Part shown: positions 40,303 through 49,905 of the stretch, piece after piece
How the letters are laid out: each line of letters opens with the position of its first letter
Position numbering within the stretch: position 1 is the stretch's first letter
NCBI GenBank assembly: GCA_046351095.1
Contig: JAXLZC010000001.1
Coordinates: 2,232,001-2,296,000, forward strand
Direction of reading: 5' to 3'
DNA length: 64,000 bases
From: BQWY01 sp046351095
GTDB taxonomy: Bacteria > Nitrospirota > Nitrospiria > Nitrospirales > Nitrospiraceae
Program-made: the position numbers and the translations under genes
Notes under the pieces: generated by a model
The model's input: only the letters and a program-made list of their open reading frames with translations
What the model was told of the DNA's origin: nothing
The model's database searches: none

Positions 40303-41316
40303 CTATTCGGATTCGTCTGGGGCGCCGCCGGATGCGGCGAGGTCTTCCATCTTGATCTTGCCGGCGTCGAACTTCGTCGCGGATGCGAGCATCTTCCCCA
40401 ATGTTTCGTCGAAGGCGGGTGGTGCCGCATCTTTCGGGCGGAACCGGATTGGATTGATACGCGCCACGACAAAACTTTTTAGGTACGGACTGGTCAACCC
40501 CTTCGCCTTGAGCGCCTCCACTTGGCGCACAACGGCATCGTCCAGATCCATCACCATCTTTGCGCGTTGCTGCCGTAGCGCCCAAGCACGCGCCAGCGGA
40601 TCGCCTACAAACGACTCCACACGCTTTAACACAGGATGGTAGGCGCCGCCGCTGAACCGCGGCCGCTCTTCGTAACACAGTCCGAGCGTAATCAGCGAGG
40701 GCTCTTCAAACTCCAATGCGTAGCTGTCTTCTTGCGCATCGCCGCCCAGTCGCGCCAACTCGCGATACATACGAATAACTTCCAACGCCTTCTCGCGCAG
40801 GTTGTGCGCCTTCTCCGTGTTCAACGCCAAAATCTGATAGGCCGCCGCCGCTTCGGGCACAAGGATCGCCGTGATACTCTTGGCTCCGAGCATCTTCATC
40901 GCGGACAGGCGATGGTGTCCGTTGGGCGTCCAATATGCGACGCCGCTATCCGTCTGCGCGACCGCACGCACGGCAATGATGGGATCGAGAAAGCGCCCGA
41001 CTTTACCGATCACGGCTTCCAACTTACGAACATGCGGCTCAGACAGATTGCGCTGGTAGGGCGTTGCAGCAACTTTGTCGATCGGCAGCGCCGCAAACAG
41101 GAGCCAGCGTCCACCGTAGGGTTCGCGATAGGTGGCGAGCACCTTTCCGCCGTCTTGTTCGACCTGTCGATGGAGCGCAGCAACGTCGCCCGACGGCGCA
41201 GCAACTTGCAGCTCCGTGGCGGATAGATCGATGGCGGCGCCGACGGGCTTGCGGCGACGCCGCGTACCGACCTTTGCGCCGGATTTTTTCGTGGCTTTGG
41301 GTTTTTTCTCGGCCAT
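40303..41316 (-). CDS. ParB/Srx-domain protein (orphan)
   Basis: 337 residues. A basic N-terminal tail (EKKPKATKKSGAKVGTRRRRK) precedes a ParB-N/sulfiredoxin-like domain: LPIDKVAATPYQRNLSEPHVRKLEAVIGKVGRFLDPIIAV, then YWTPNGHHRLSAMKMLGAKSITAILV, holding the GHHRL nucleotide-binding motif. Helical regions follow, with no classic ParB HTH that I can see. No parA or parS cluster is nearby. These orphan ParB-like proteins can be nucleotide-binding regulators; function unknown. Confidence 0.8.
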   Translation of the reverse strand: MAEKKPKATKKSGAKVGTRRRRKPVGAAIDLSATELQVAAPSGDVAALHRQVEQDGGKVLATYREPYGGRWLLFAALPIDKVAATPYQRNLSEPHVRKLEAVIGKVGRFLDPIIAVRAVAQTDSGVAYWTPNGHHRLSAMKMLGAKSITAILVPEAAAAYQILALNTEKAHNLREKALEVIRMYRELARLGGDAQEDSYALEFEEPSLITLGLCYEERPRFSGGAYHPVLKRVESFVGDPLARAWALRQQRAKMVMDLDDAVVRQVEALKAKGLTSPYLKSFVVARINPIRFRPKDAAPPAFDETLGKMLASATKFDAGKIKMEDLAASGGAPDESE

Positions 41317-41513
41317 GGCTTACGGAGTCGGACAGCGGTCACGAACAGACTACCGATCGCGATTCGGTATGGTAGGACAGGCTCCAGGGAGAAAGAAAGG
41401 GCTGGAGAAACAGCAAGTCACTGGATAAGCACGTAAACCCCATCAATCAAATATGGCGCTCTCCGACGCCGCGCACGCTGTGCACTACCACGTCATAGGC
41501 GCCCGCATTCCAA

Positions 41514-42182
41514 TTACCGTACGCGTTTGGTGTAGGCGGGTGGTGGAACAAAAAGTGCGTCATCAAGCTTCCGGCGTTCGATTGCCACAGCTTCGGACTG
41601 TATTTGCGCCACCCCTGCCGAGTTGCGCATACTAGTCTTGATGGGAAATCTACCGCCCCCATACAATTCCCTTTGCAGACTCCTCTCGCCGCTCGGCTCA
41701 CCGGAGATGACCACCATGAACTCAGCGGTAGAGGCAGGTGCAATACCAGACGCTATACACACCTCGAACGCAACGCGGTTGCCGTCCTTCACCTCATAGA
41801 CATCGCAGGGAAGGCCGGCCACGTGCTCCTTTCTACTAGTCTGTCGCAGCAGGGTGTCCCCTCCCCGAGACTGCTGGTTCCCCGCTGACTCGTTGAGCCC
41901 TGGCGGCACCGGCATTTCACGGTAACTCTTCTGGTCAAGCTGAATGTCGTACATAACTCGCTTCTTCATATCGAAGATTATCGCCCCCGGCCTTCCGGAT
42001 GTTCCCGGTCCTACTCCTTCCATCCTCACCTTATCCGGCTTGAAATACCACCGCATCTCTGTTGACTGTCCATTGCCCACATAACGTATCACGACCAATC
42101 CCTCAAACTGCTCGGCCGACGCAGCTGACCTCAGACCCAATACCAACAACGCACCGACAACGCTGAGGATCGTCTTACGCAT
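41514..42182 (-). CDS. DUF4412-like periplasmic protein (copy 1)
   Basis: 222 residues. Signal peptide residues 1-24 (ILSVVGALLVLGLRSAASA). The mature part is beta-rich: EGLVVIRYVGNGQSTEMRWYFKPDKVRMEGVGPG..GAIIFDMKKRVMYDIQLDQKSYREMP, then VAGLPCDVYEVKDGNRVAFEVCIASGI. This matches DUF4412, possibly a lipoprotein-localisation-like (LolA-type) half-barrel. It is a paralogue of the protein at 55434-56132. The ATG at 42182 follows AAGGAGAAGACG. Base composition looks lower in GC than neighbours. Function unknown. Confidence 0.8.
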   Translation of the reverse strand: MRKTILSVVGALLVLGLRSAASAEQFEGLVVIRYVGNGQSTEMRWYFKPDKVRMEGVGPGTSGRPGAIIFDMKKRVMYDIQLDQKSYREMPVPPGLNESAGNQQSRGGDTLLRQTSRKEHVAGLPCDVYEVKDGNRVAFEVCIASGIAPASTAEFMVVISGEPSGERSLQRELYGGGRFPIKTSMRNSAGVAQIQSEAVAIERRKLDDALFVPPPAYTKRVR

Positions 42183-42308
42183 CGTCTTCTCCTTGCCAGG
42201 TAACGATTCCGTATTCAATTCTTCAGTGAGTAGTCCGTTGTACCAAGCTTCTCTCACCCTCCAGGTGCCCCCGATGTGCGGATAACCGGATTGGCCGCCG
42301 ACATCCTG

Positions 42309-42641
42309 TTAGGAGTGGCTGACGAAATGGTCGCGGCGGGTCACCGCCACATCGCTCACGAACATCGCTCCCGAGTGTTTGTGAAACAGCGGGCCCAATC
42401 CGGCCAAGATCGCTTCGACTCGCTCTTCCGGGACGACCGTGAGCACCATCGCCTGACTGCTCGTGTCGTTGAACAACATGTGGCCTTCGTGAAAACCATG
42501 ATGGCCTTTGCCGGACACGCTGTTGATGATCGTGTAGCCGGTCGCGCCGACACGATCGAGCAAATCCGTCACCGCCTTCAACAAGTCGCCTTCGACCACG
42601 ACCTTAATTTCTTTCATCTGATGCAGTGTGAGTCCGCCCAC
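42309..42641 (-). CDS. PII-like protein linked to the DabAB inorganic-carbon pump
   Basis: 110 residues. A PII/CPII-like ferredoxin fold: MKEIKVVVEGDLLKAVTDLLDRVGATGYTIINSVSGKGHHG, then AMVLTVVPEERVEAILAGLGPLF and MFVSDVAVTRRDHF. The T-loop region is short and lacks the uridylylated Tyr motif, so it is more like carbon-linked CPII/SbtB proteins than GlnB. The GTG at 42641 was chosen because AAGGAGG lies 5 nt upstream inside the end of dabA; the internal ATG at 42617 has no SD. It overlaps dabA by 38 bp. Probable role: nucleotide-dependent control of DabAB, by analogy only. Confidence 0.82.
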   Translation of the reverse strand: MGGLTLHQMKEIKVVVEGDLLKAVTDLLDRVGATGYTIINSVSGKGHHGFHEGHMLFNDTSSQAMVLTVVPEERVEAILAGLGPLFHKHSGAMFVSDVAVTRRDHFVSHS

Positions 42642-45600
42642 GTGCGCCTCCTTCCAGCACTTGCCACCCGGTCATCGGTTCATACTGCGACATCCGTCGC
42701 GTCTCAGGGTCGATCGCGAGCAGCGAGACCCACTCCAAATCGAACAGCCGTTCCAACAAGGGATGGCGCATGACGATACGCTGAATCCGCTCCGTCGGCG
42801 CTTCGATCACCGCAAGGAGGCGCACCGGTTCATGATACGGCATCGACCCATCGAGCACGGTCTGCGCGGGAAGGCCGATCCGCAGATCGCTCGCGACGCC
42901 GCTCATCACCCCGACGCGTCCCACCACATTGTGGTAGACCTTGCTGCCGCTCCCGTACACCTCGTTGTCGACCGCGGAAAAATAATGCTCCATGTTGATC
43001 CACTGGGCCACGACCAACGGCGCGGTCATGATGGCTTCCAGGATTTTCCCCGACTCGTCCTGGCGCGGATCGTACGAATGGAGGAACGAACGGCCGCCAA
43101 GATCGAGCCCGCGCGTCATCTCGCGCCGCCCGACGATCAACAGACTGTTTTTCGACAACCCCCACTCGGGCCGCACCTGCGCCCAATCGACGCTGCGCCG
43201 CATCGCGCGCATTTCGGCTTCACGGGGCACACGCGCCGCGCACTCCGGATTCAGCGCACGGTCCCGTTCGAGGGCGGCAGAGGCGCCCGCTTCTTCGAGG
43301 TCGACCAACAGCCGCGTCAAATCTTTGCGATGCGTCGCGGGCACGTCTTCCATATCCGAAATACGGACGACATCCGTGGCCGTGTCGTGTTCACCCGCGA
43401 GAAAATGTGTGTCGGCCGGGATGATGATGCCGCGACTCGCCAGGATTTCGCGCACTGCGGTCCGGTTCGCCATCGCCGCAAAGGCGCGTGCATTCGGCAC
43501 GCCCCGATTGCCGCCGCAGGCGCCGCAATCCAGCGCCGACTCGTAGGGATTGTTCTGCGACGTACTCCCGTGCGCGCAAAAGACGACCAGGCGCGCAAAG
43601 TCGTGCGTCATGCCCATCAGCCGCAGCGCGGCTTCCACCCCGTACGCTTGTTCCTGTACGGCGAAACCCGGCTGCGTCATCCGATGCAGGCGCCGCGACA
43701 TTTCGCGCGGCGTCACGGCAAACTCGCGCCGAATCTGTTCGTACAACGCCGTGCGCTGCTCCGGCGTGAGACCCAACGATGCGATGATCCGCTCCTGTCC
43801 GGTCGTCTCCTGGTCACTCAACACACGTGTGCGGATCGCCTCGATCACCGCAGGCGTTACGGCGGCCCCGGGCACCGCGTAGTCGCGGCGTACCAAGGCA
43901 CGAATACCGGCGCGTTGTTCCACCGCCACCATTTCTTCCGCCTCGGTGCGCGTCAACCGGTCGATGGTCAAGGTCGTCGCCACCGGCGGCCGCAACCAGG
44001 CCACGATCCACTCGCGGATACGTTCGTAGCGCAATGGGGCGAGGGTTTTCCCGAAGAGCGGCAAGCCGAAGAACCAGCCCATCGCCTCGACCATGACGTA
44101 GGGCGTCACGACGTTTTCTTTCAGCTCGTGCAACAACTCGTGGCCGAGATGTGCAAGGCGCGCGACGAGCCGGTACCGTTCGACGACACGCCCATGCGAG
44201 CTGCGCGGAATCTCGCGGATCTGATTTTTCGGTTTGATCAGCACCGGGCAATGCGCCACGCGATGCTCTGCGCCGAAGGATTGGTATTCCATCGGAATGC
44301 CGAAAAATCCCGCGAGGCCGAACGTGTCGTACCCGCCCAGCGCTTCCACATGACGACGGAATACTTCCGACCGCACGTCGATACAAAAGACGAGTTGCCC
44401 CAGTGGACGACCGACGAGGGCGCTGTCGCGCGTAGCCGGATCCGAGGCCGCGTCATGTGTCGGCTCATTCGACGCTGCATCGGCAGCGGCTCCCGCACCG
44501 GATAACTCGGCGACGAGGCCACGACGGCGGGCAACTTCTAAGGCTTCCAACCAACGCGGCGCATGTTGCGACGCGGGGAACCCTTCCAACCAATCGACGA
44601 GCTGCATGATCTCGCTGGGTGCACTGTTCAAGACCTCGTCCACCGGCACATCCGCGGCGCGCGCGAGCGCTAGGACATGGCGGGCCGCACGACCGATCAT
44701 CGTCGGTTGCCGCGCCGCCACCCATTCCTGATGGATCGTCTGCGCCAGCGCATTCTCATCGCCTGCAGCCTTCCGCTCGGCATGCGTGGCAAACAGCGGT
44801 GTCAATCGTTCGATCAGGGTGTCGGACAATTCACCAGCATGCGCATGGCGGCGCGCCCAATAGGCAAAAGGCGCCGAGGTCATGTAGCCGCAGATCGCGT
44901 CGACCTGTCCGTCGATCCCAAGTTGCTCCGCACACACGGCCGCCACCAGTTCGCGTTCGTAGAACAGGCGCACCGCGAGATACTTCACCAAGTCGATGGG
45001 GTACCGCGCCTGCCAGGGATCGTGCGGATCGTCCGACCGCCACTTGATGTAGCCCGCCCAGCCGGGCAGCGCCGCCAGATGCAACGCGAGGTACGTTTCC
45101 CACGCGGCTTTCGGAATACGCATGGCGCGCAAGTGATTGAGCAATGCCTCGTCGGGACGATCCGACAACGCGTCAATACGCGCGGCCGCATCGGCAAGAC
45201 CGAGCAACGACAGCGACGCATCGTGCGGCGCCAGACGCTTCCAGGCGCGGTAAAACGTCTGCTCGCGGTACGGCATCGCCCAGGTCGCTTCGCCTTCGTC
45301 CAGAAACGCGCTGCACCACTTGATCAACTGCGCATTGATCTCCGCCGTCACCTCGCAACCGAACGTGCGGTCGCACCAGCGAGCGAGGGTTTCTTTCGTC
45401 GGCAGTTCGGTCGGCTCCCAGGCCATCACCGGCTGCGATTCGGCACGAAGCGGTCTTGTCCAATTGGCGGTCAACCACGCCGACAACCGCGCGAGCTGCG
45501 CTGCATGCTCAGCCTGCTTGGGAGCGGTCCGTGGATTCGGCTCGCCTTCGTCGGTGATGCCGTGAATCATGGAGAGCCGCAACACCTCACGATGCGACAA

Positions 45601-45942
45601 GGCGCGCGCACCGACCATGACACGTTTGTCGGCAGCAATGGCGCCGAGCACCTCGTCGAGATCGTCGGCGGCAATCGCGCCGCGCACGAACAGCGCGCGG
45701 GCATGCGCGTTCGCAAGGTACCCGCGCCCGCCGAACAACGCCTCGCCGCGTTTCACCGCCTGTTCGAACGGCAGCATTTCCAACCCGTGCAACGGATTGT
45801 GGTGAATAAACGTCCGCATCGGCCAGAACTGCGAGATGGATTCCGCCGCGAGTTGGACATAGGAGCGCAGCTCCATCAACTCGGCTTGTGTCGCCGATGG
45901 CTCCACGGGAGACGTTTGCGCTGGTGAGGGCGTGTGGGTCAT
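42604..45942 (-). CDS. dabA: DabA: zinc-dependent DIC-accumulation subunit (DUF2309)
   Basis: 1112 residues. Beta-carbonic-anhydrase-like subunit of the membrane-energised inorganic-carbon accumulator. All four reported active-site positions are visible with the right spacing: Cys and Asp in LGQLVFCIDVRSE (~519 and 521), and His and Cys in VFCAHGSTSQNNPYES followed by ALDCGACGGNRG (~790 and ~805; 15 residues apart, as for H524/C539 of Halothiobacillus DabA). The N-terminus AAESISQFWPMRTFIHHNPLHGLE is also typical. The ATG overlaps the stop of dabB (ATGA), giving coupled translation. The product is expected at the inner face of the cytoplasmic membrane with DabB. Confidence 0.97.
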   Translation of the reverse strand: MTHTPSPAQTSPVEPSATQAELMELRSYVQLAAESISQFWPMRTFIHHNPLHGLEMLPFEQAVKRGEALFGGRGYLANAHARALFVRGAIAADDLDEVLGAIAADKRVMVGARALSHREVLRLSMIHGITDEGEPNPRTAPKQAEHAAQLARLSAWLTANWTRPLRAESQPVMAWEPTELPTKETLARWCDRTFGCEVTAEINAQLIKWCSAFLDEGEATWAMPYREQTFYRAWKRLAPHDASLSLLGLADAAARIDALSDRPDEALLNHLRAMRIPKAAWETYLALHLAALPGWAGYIKWRSDDPHDPWQARYPIDLVKYLAVRLFYERELVAAVCAEQLGIDGQVDAICGYMTSAPFAYWARRHAHAGELSDTLIERLTPLFATHAERKAAGDENALAQTIHQEWVAARQPTMIGRAARHVLALARAADVPVDEVLNSAPSEIMQLVDWLEGFPASQHAPRWLEALEVARRRGLVAELSGAGAAADAASNEPTHDAASDPATRDSALVGRPLGQLVFCIDVRSEVFRRHVEALGGYDTFGLAGFFGIPMEYQSFGAEHRVAHCPVLIKPKNQIREIPRSSHGRVVERYRLVARLAHLGHELLHELKENVVTPYVMVEAMGWFFGLPLFGKTLAPLRYERIREWIVAWLRPPVATTLTIDRLTRTEAEEMVAVEQRAGIRALVRRDYAVPGAAVTPAVIEAIRTRVLSDQETTGQERIIASLGLTPEQRTALYEQIRREFAVTPREMSRRLHRMTQPGFAVQEQAYGVEAALRLMGMTHDFARLVVFCAHGSTSQNNPYESALDCGACGGNRGVPNARAFAAMANRTAVREILASRGIIIPADTHFLAGEHDTATDVVRISDMEDVPATHRKDLTRLLVDLEEAGASAALERDRALNPECAARVPREAEMRAMRRSVDWAQVRPEWGLSKNSLLIVGRREMTRGLDLGGRSFLHSYDPRQDESGKILEAIMTAPLVVAQWINMEHYFSAVDNEVYGSGSKVYHNVVGRVGVMSGVASDLRIGLPAQTVLDGSMPYHEPVRLLAVIEAPTERIQRIVMRHPLLERLFDLEWVSLLAIDPETRRMSQYEPMTGWQVLEGGARGRTHTASDERN

Positions 45943-47648
45943 GACGTCCGCTCCTCAGCATGCGCGACACGGCCGACGGGTCGACGGGCACGCAGCGGAG
46001 AACCGCCGGTCTTGGCGCGAAGGATCTCGTCCGTATAGAGGCCGTTAAGGAACGCGACATAGAACCGCACACGCCGCGCCTCAAGGAAGCCGGGGGCGAA
46101 CCACCGATGTCCATGTTCCTTTGCGTAGATATTGCCCCAGGCCGCGATCACCAACACTGCGGCGACCGCGATGAAGAGATCGAACAGGCCGCGCGGCCAT
46201 TCCGCCGCCGCAAAATAGCGCTCCGCCTCGCCATGCACCGGATACAGCAGATGCGTGAAGGTTTCGCCCGCCCACAAATACGTCAACCCGACGAGTGTGA
46301 GCGCGCCCACCATGATGGACGCGACTTTCCACGAGGCCGCACCCGGCAATCGATACAGACTGAACATCGCTTGCGACGACGTGACCCAGCCGAAGAACAA
46401 GAAGATTACGGTGCCCTGCGCATCGAGCAGCGGAATCTGCACGACGCCGTGGGCGGCCAGCAAAATGATCAACGGCAGGACGAGCGTGACGCCGAACCCG
46501 GTCGCCCAGGTCGACCAGGAGAAGGGGCGTGCTGGTTCGTCCTCCCCATGCGGCGGCAATCGGAAGTCCACGCGGGCCTTGTGAATCTGCGACCCTGAGT
46601 TGAGGAACAACGTGGCCTTAAACAACCCGTGTGCGCAGAGGTGGAACACAGCGAGCGCAAACGCGCCCAATCCGCACTCCATCACCATGTAGCCCATCTG
46701 GCCGATGGTGGAGTAGACGAGGGTGCGTTTCACGCTCGACTGCGTGAGCATGGTCGTCGCGCCCACGAGCGCCGTCACAGCACCGATCACAAACATCAGA
46801 TACAACGCGCTCGGCGTTGCGCCGAACACCGGCGCAAATCGATTCACGAGAAAACCGCCGGCATTCACGATACCTGCATGCATCAACGCCGAGACCGGCG
46901 TCGGCGCCTCGACCGTGCCCGGCAGCCAGATATGAAAGGGCACCTGCGCCGATTTGGTCATGACCGTCAGTAGGAAACACAAAGCCGCCGTGCCGACCGG
47001 ATCGATCGCAACTCCTGCGAGGGCAAACGGTGTCGGCGCCTCGGCAATCCGCGCGAACACCTCCCGTAGATCCACCGTGCCGAAGGCCAACGCCAGCACG
47101 AGCGCGCCCGCCACAAACGCGACATCGCCCAGGATCTGAATCCATAGCGTCCGTTGCCCCGCGGCCTGCGCCGCCGGGCTCGCGCGGTTGAACCGCAACA
47201 GCGCCGCGAGGAGCCACGAGACAGCATGCCAAGAGACCGCCATCCAGACCAGGCTTCCGCTCGATACACAGGCCAACAGCAGACCGGTCACGAGACTCAA
47301 CAACACAAAAAACCGCCGGTAGCCGACATCGCCCGTCATGTACCGCGCCGAGTAGACGTGGATGACCAAACTCACAGAGCTGATCAAGGTCATCATGATC
47401 GCGGCCAAGCGATCGACATCGACGATCAGATTCAGCCATGAAAGCGACGGGGCGAAATCCAACACCCACCGAATCGGCCCCTCGGAGAAGACACGGAACA
47501 GGACGACGATGGAGCAGAGTGCCGAGATCCACAGGGCGACCACGCCGAAACGTGAGCAGCGTTCGCCGATGGCAGGTGCAGCAATCTTCGCAGCAGCGCT
47601 CGCGAGGAGCGGCGAGAGAATGACGATAAGCGAGAGCAGGATGTCCAT
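45939..47648 (-). CDS. dabB: DabB: NuoL/MrpA-like cation-translocating subunit
   Basis: 569 residues with ~14 hydrophobic segments; proton-conducting antiporter family (PF00361). Family motifs: YMTGDVGYRRFFVLLSLVTGLLL, TKSAQVPFHIWLPGTVEAPTPVSALMHAGIVNAGGFLVNRF and STIGQMGYMVMECGLGAFALAVFHLCAHGLFKATLFLNSG, with the conserved Lys residues on TM helices. It powers DabA by ion flow. The start (ATG 47648, MDILLSLIVILS) lacks a good SD; the open frame extends 49 codons upstream but that part is not membrane-like. Operon order dabB-dabA-PII-like. Confidence 0.95.
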   Translation of the reverse strand: MDILLSLIVILSPLLASAAAKIAAPAIGERCSRFGVVALWISALCSIVVLFRVFSEGPIRWVLDFAPSLSWLNLIVDVDRLAAIMMTLISSVSLVIHVYSARYMTGDVGYRRFFVLLSLVTGLLLACVSSGSLVWMAVSWHAVSWLLAALLRFNRASPAAQAAGQRTLWIQILGDVAFVAGALVLALAFGTVDLREVFARIAEAPTPFALAGVAIDPVGTAALCFLLTVMTKSAQVPFHIWLPGTVEAPTPVSALMHAGIVNAGGFLVNRFAPVFGATPSALYLMFVIGAVTALVGATTMLTQSSVKRTLVYSTIGQMGYMVMECGLGAFALAVFHLCAHGLFKATLFLNSGSQIHKARVDFRLPPHGEDEPARPFSWSTWATGFGVTLVLPLIILLAAHGVVQIPLLDAQGTVIFLFFGWVTSSQAMFSLYRLPGAASWKVASIMVGALTLVGLTYLWAGETFTHLLYPVHGEAERYFAAAEWPRGLFDLFIAVAAVLVIAAWGNIYAKEHGHRWFAPGFLEARRVRFYVAFLNGLYTDEILRAKTGGSPLRARRPVGRVAHAEERTS

Positions 47649-47764
47649 GAATGAATTCGTGTCAGGGAATAGTTGCAGACAAGACCGCAAGACCGCTGGA
47701 CGATCGTACCCTACGACCGCATCGATCTCAGGATATCTGTATAGCGGATGGAGAGACGGAAAAA

Positions 47765-48694
47765 CTACCGGAGAAAACCCCAGGGGCGCGACCAACTCTT
47801 AGGGGCATCGAACGAATACCGCAGCTGCACGGCGATGTATTTCTGGACCAAGCCCGCGCGGTCGAGCGGCCGATCTTCTTCCCGATACACGGCCACTTCA
47901 AAATCCCGATACCGCACCGCAAGGCCGACGATCCAATCCAACTCGGTCGGATTCGTGTTGTTGCTTGCCTGGCGATCGGTGAACAGGTTGGTATCGGCGT
48001 AGAGCACGACCTTGTTTTTATAGAGATCCAGGTCGGCATGCGCGACATACCGAAACAACGCCTTCCCCGTGTTGTCCGGCCGCGCAAAATACTGGCTGTT
48101 GTGAAACAGCCATCCGGCCCCGGCGTACGCCGTCAGGTTCTGCTGTGGGAAGGTCCGCCGCCACCACCTCGCATCCTGCATGGCAACAAACCGCGCGGTC
48201 ACCAGCACATCCGCATATTCCTGCACGATGGTCCGCCGGTCGAGTCCGGCGTCACGCTCGTATTGCAGGCGCCAACTGAAGCGATCCACCGAGCCGGTGA
48301 ACGCATAGGTGCTGTCCCATTCCGACAGCCGCACCCACCCGTCGCGCCGGTCGGAGAAAAAATTCTGATCCGTATAAAACTGGAGGTAGTCGCCGATCAG
48401 GTCCGTTTCGAGATGCAGCATATGCCGCAATCCGACCAGGCCCGAGTTGTCGGGACGCGCGGCGAACGTGGGATTTTTGAGGAAGGCGGCGGACAGGAGA
48501 TACCCGCTGAACAGCGGCTCGTCGGGCTCCTCGTGGCCAGGTCCGCCGCTTGAGCCGTCGACCCCTTCCATGGACGGTAACGGCCGACCGTATTTTTCCA
48601 AGGCGGCCGCCGGCACGGCGCACGCAAGACACAGCAGGAGACAACAGACGCTCGTCCCGCCTCGGAACGCGTTGCGGAGAGAACCGGCCTTCAT
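47765..48694 (-). CDS. Predicted outer-membrane or periplasmic beta-rich protein upstream of dabB
   Basis: 309 residues. Signal peptide ~1-32 (VCCLLLCLACAVPAAA). The mature protein alternates amphipathic strands with many aromatic residues and repeats the theme FxARPDNxG (TFAARPDNSGLVGLRHMLHLETDL and YFARPDNTGKALFRYVAHADLDL). Each copy is followed by a strand with TDxNxFxDR (LQFYTDQNFFSDR; VLYADTNLFTDR), so it is an internal duplication. No named family recognised. It lies 116 bp upstream of dabB on the same strand, so it may belong to the same unit. A porin-like or barrel role is inferred from strand pattern only. Confidence 0.7.
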   Translation of the reverse strand: MKAGSLRNAFRGGTSVCCLLLCLACAVPAAALEKYGRPLPSMEGVDGSSGGPGHEEPDEPLFSGYLLSAAFLKNPTFAARPDNSGLVGLRHMLHLETDLIGDYLQFYTDQNFFSDRRDGWVRLSEWDSTYAFTGSVDRFSWRLQYERDAGLDRRTIVQEYADVLVTARFVAMQDARWWRRTFPQQNLTAYAGAGWLFHNSQYFARPDNTGKALFRYVAHADLDLYKNKVVLYADTNLFTDRQASNNTNPTELDWIVGLAVRYRDFEVAVYREEDRPLDRAGLVQKYIAVQLRYSFDAPKSWSRPWGFLR

Positions 48695-48753
48695 GACGTG
48701 TGGTGTATCAGAAAACCTTGGGCGCCGCCTTCAAGAAACGGTTACGTCCGCTG

Positions 48754-49164
48754 TCAGGAGCAGGGATCGAAAATCGCCTCGCATTGGTCGGACGCATCCG
48801 ACTCCGGCGGATCGGAACGATAGTCGATGCGCCTGACGACACCCTGTTCCAACTCGACGGTCGCCCAGCAGGCATAATGCGGCGTCGGCACAGAACTCTT
48901 GGCGCCCACCGTCGAGCGATCGAATACCGGCGCATGATTGTAATAGATCCAGCGGGTCGAGGTGCCGTGAATCTCTTCTTTCAGCGGCGGTCCCGCACAG
49001 GCTCGGACCTCACTCCACGATTTGTTCACCATGGCCTGGCGATTGGGATAGTCCTGGTGATGCTGCGTCGACGCGCAGCCGGAGAGCCACAGCACCAGGG
49101 CAGCGCTCGCCATACAAAACGACCGGCAACCACGTGTACGAGGATTGTACGGAGAGGAAGACAT
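48754..49164 (-). CDS. Small lipoprotein, SmpA/OmlA-like layout
   Basis: 136 residues with lipobox LSGC (residues ~25-28 of this start). The mature part reads NRQAMVNKSWSEVRACAGPPLKEEIHGTSTRWIYYNHAPVFDRS..CWATVELEQGVVRRIDYRSDP. The helix-then-beta pattern (W/GKs.seV...GpP......G...WiY) resembles small SmpA/BamE-like lipoproteins, a weak similarity. The start is uncertain: ATG 49164 or ATG 49113 (MASAALVLW); neither has a strong SD. Same strand as the preceding envelope gene. Confidence 0.68.
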   Translation of the reverse strand: MSSSPYNPRTRGCRSFCMASAALVLWLSGCASTQHHQDYPNRQAMVNKSWSEVRACAGPPLKEEIHGTSTRWIYYNHAPVFDRSTVGAKSSVPTPHYACWATVELEQGVVRRIDYRSDPPESDASDQCEAIFDPCS

Positions 49165-49838
49165 TGCGGCGGACGATACCACGGATCGAGGGACGACTCT
49201 AGCGGTGACGGCGGAGTTTGACTCGATGCACGATGCGAGAACGACGTGGGCGGGACTTCTCACACGCGTGGAGGGGAGAACGCGTTAAGACAACACGTCC
49301 ATCGGCTGGGAGAAAATGGAAGCGGGTCACCGCGTCTGCCCGGCAGGAGGTGACCCGCAACTGGCGCTTAGGACGCCGGCATTCAATCACTATGTGCACA
49401 CTGACTCACACAAGGCGAGCTGTCCGTTCCAATCTCGGGGGAGACCTCTCGGTCGATCCTGGGCGCTTGTGTTCCCCATACGACGACGAGCAACCGGTGT
49501 GTGCCGCTGCAAGCAGCCGGCTTGGGTTTGCGTGTGCCATGAGGCACAGCCAAGTGGCGCTCGTGACGTATGACCGAGCGGAACGCGACCTCTACCTCGG
49601 CAAGCCCAACTGACCCGGCGGGGACAAATCGCTCATCGCGCACCCCCTTTCGCTTCTCGTGTGCGGGAGGGGACTCGACCGACAGGCGCGCACTGCGGCG
49701 CCCCCGTGCACACATGAGACACAACCAGGACGCAGTGTCTACGTACGCTCCTTCGCGTAGGGAGTCAATCTGATCTTTTGTCCCTAGGACGTTCGCCTCT
49801 GTGCCTGGTGCTAGGCAGCTGTTGTGCACGCACCACGT
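49165..49838. other. Intergenic region, no gene supported
   Basis: Short open frames on both strands have no start signals or motifs I recognise. An 8-bp inverted repeat (GGGTCACC..GGTGACCC, about 49325-49357) is present without a T-run. Confidence 0.45.
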
Positions 49839-49867
49839 TTGTCCGGGCCGGCGCAGGGGCGTATAGT
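49839..49867 (+). promoter_or_regulatory. Sigma70-type promoter of the TIR-GDPD pair
   Basis: TTGTCC (49839-49844), a 17-bp spacer and TATAGT (49862-49867, five of six matches). A transcript would start ~30 nt before the ATG at 49906. Confidence 0.6.
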
Positions 49868-49905
49868 GCGGACATCGTCGCTTCGCTCCTATCGTGAGGA
49901 ACCGT

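Noticed and set aside
42628..44505. 625-codon plus-strand frame opposite dabA
   Set aside because: DabA active-site motifs on the minus strand are unambiguous; the antisense product has shadow composition.
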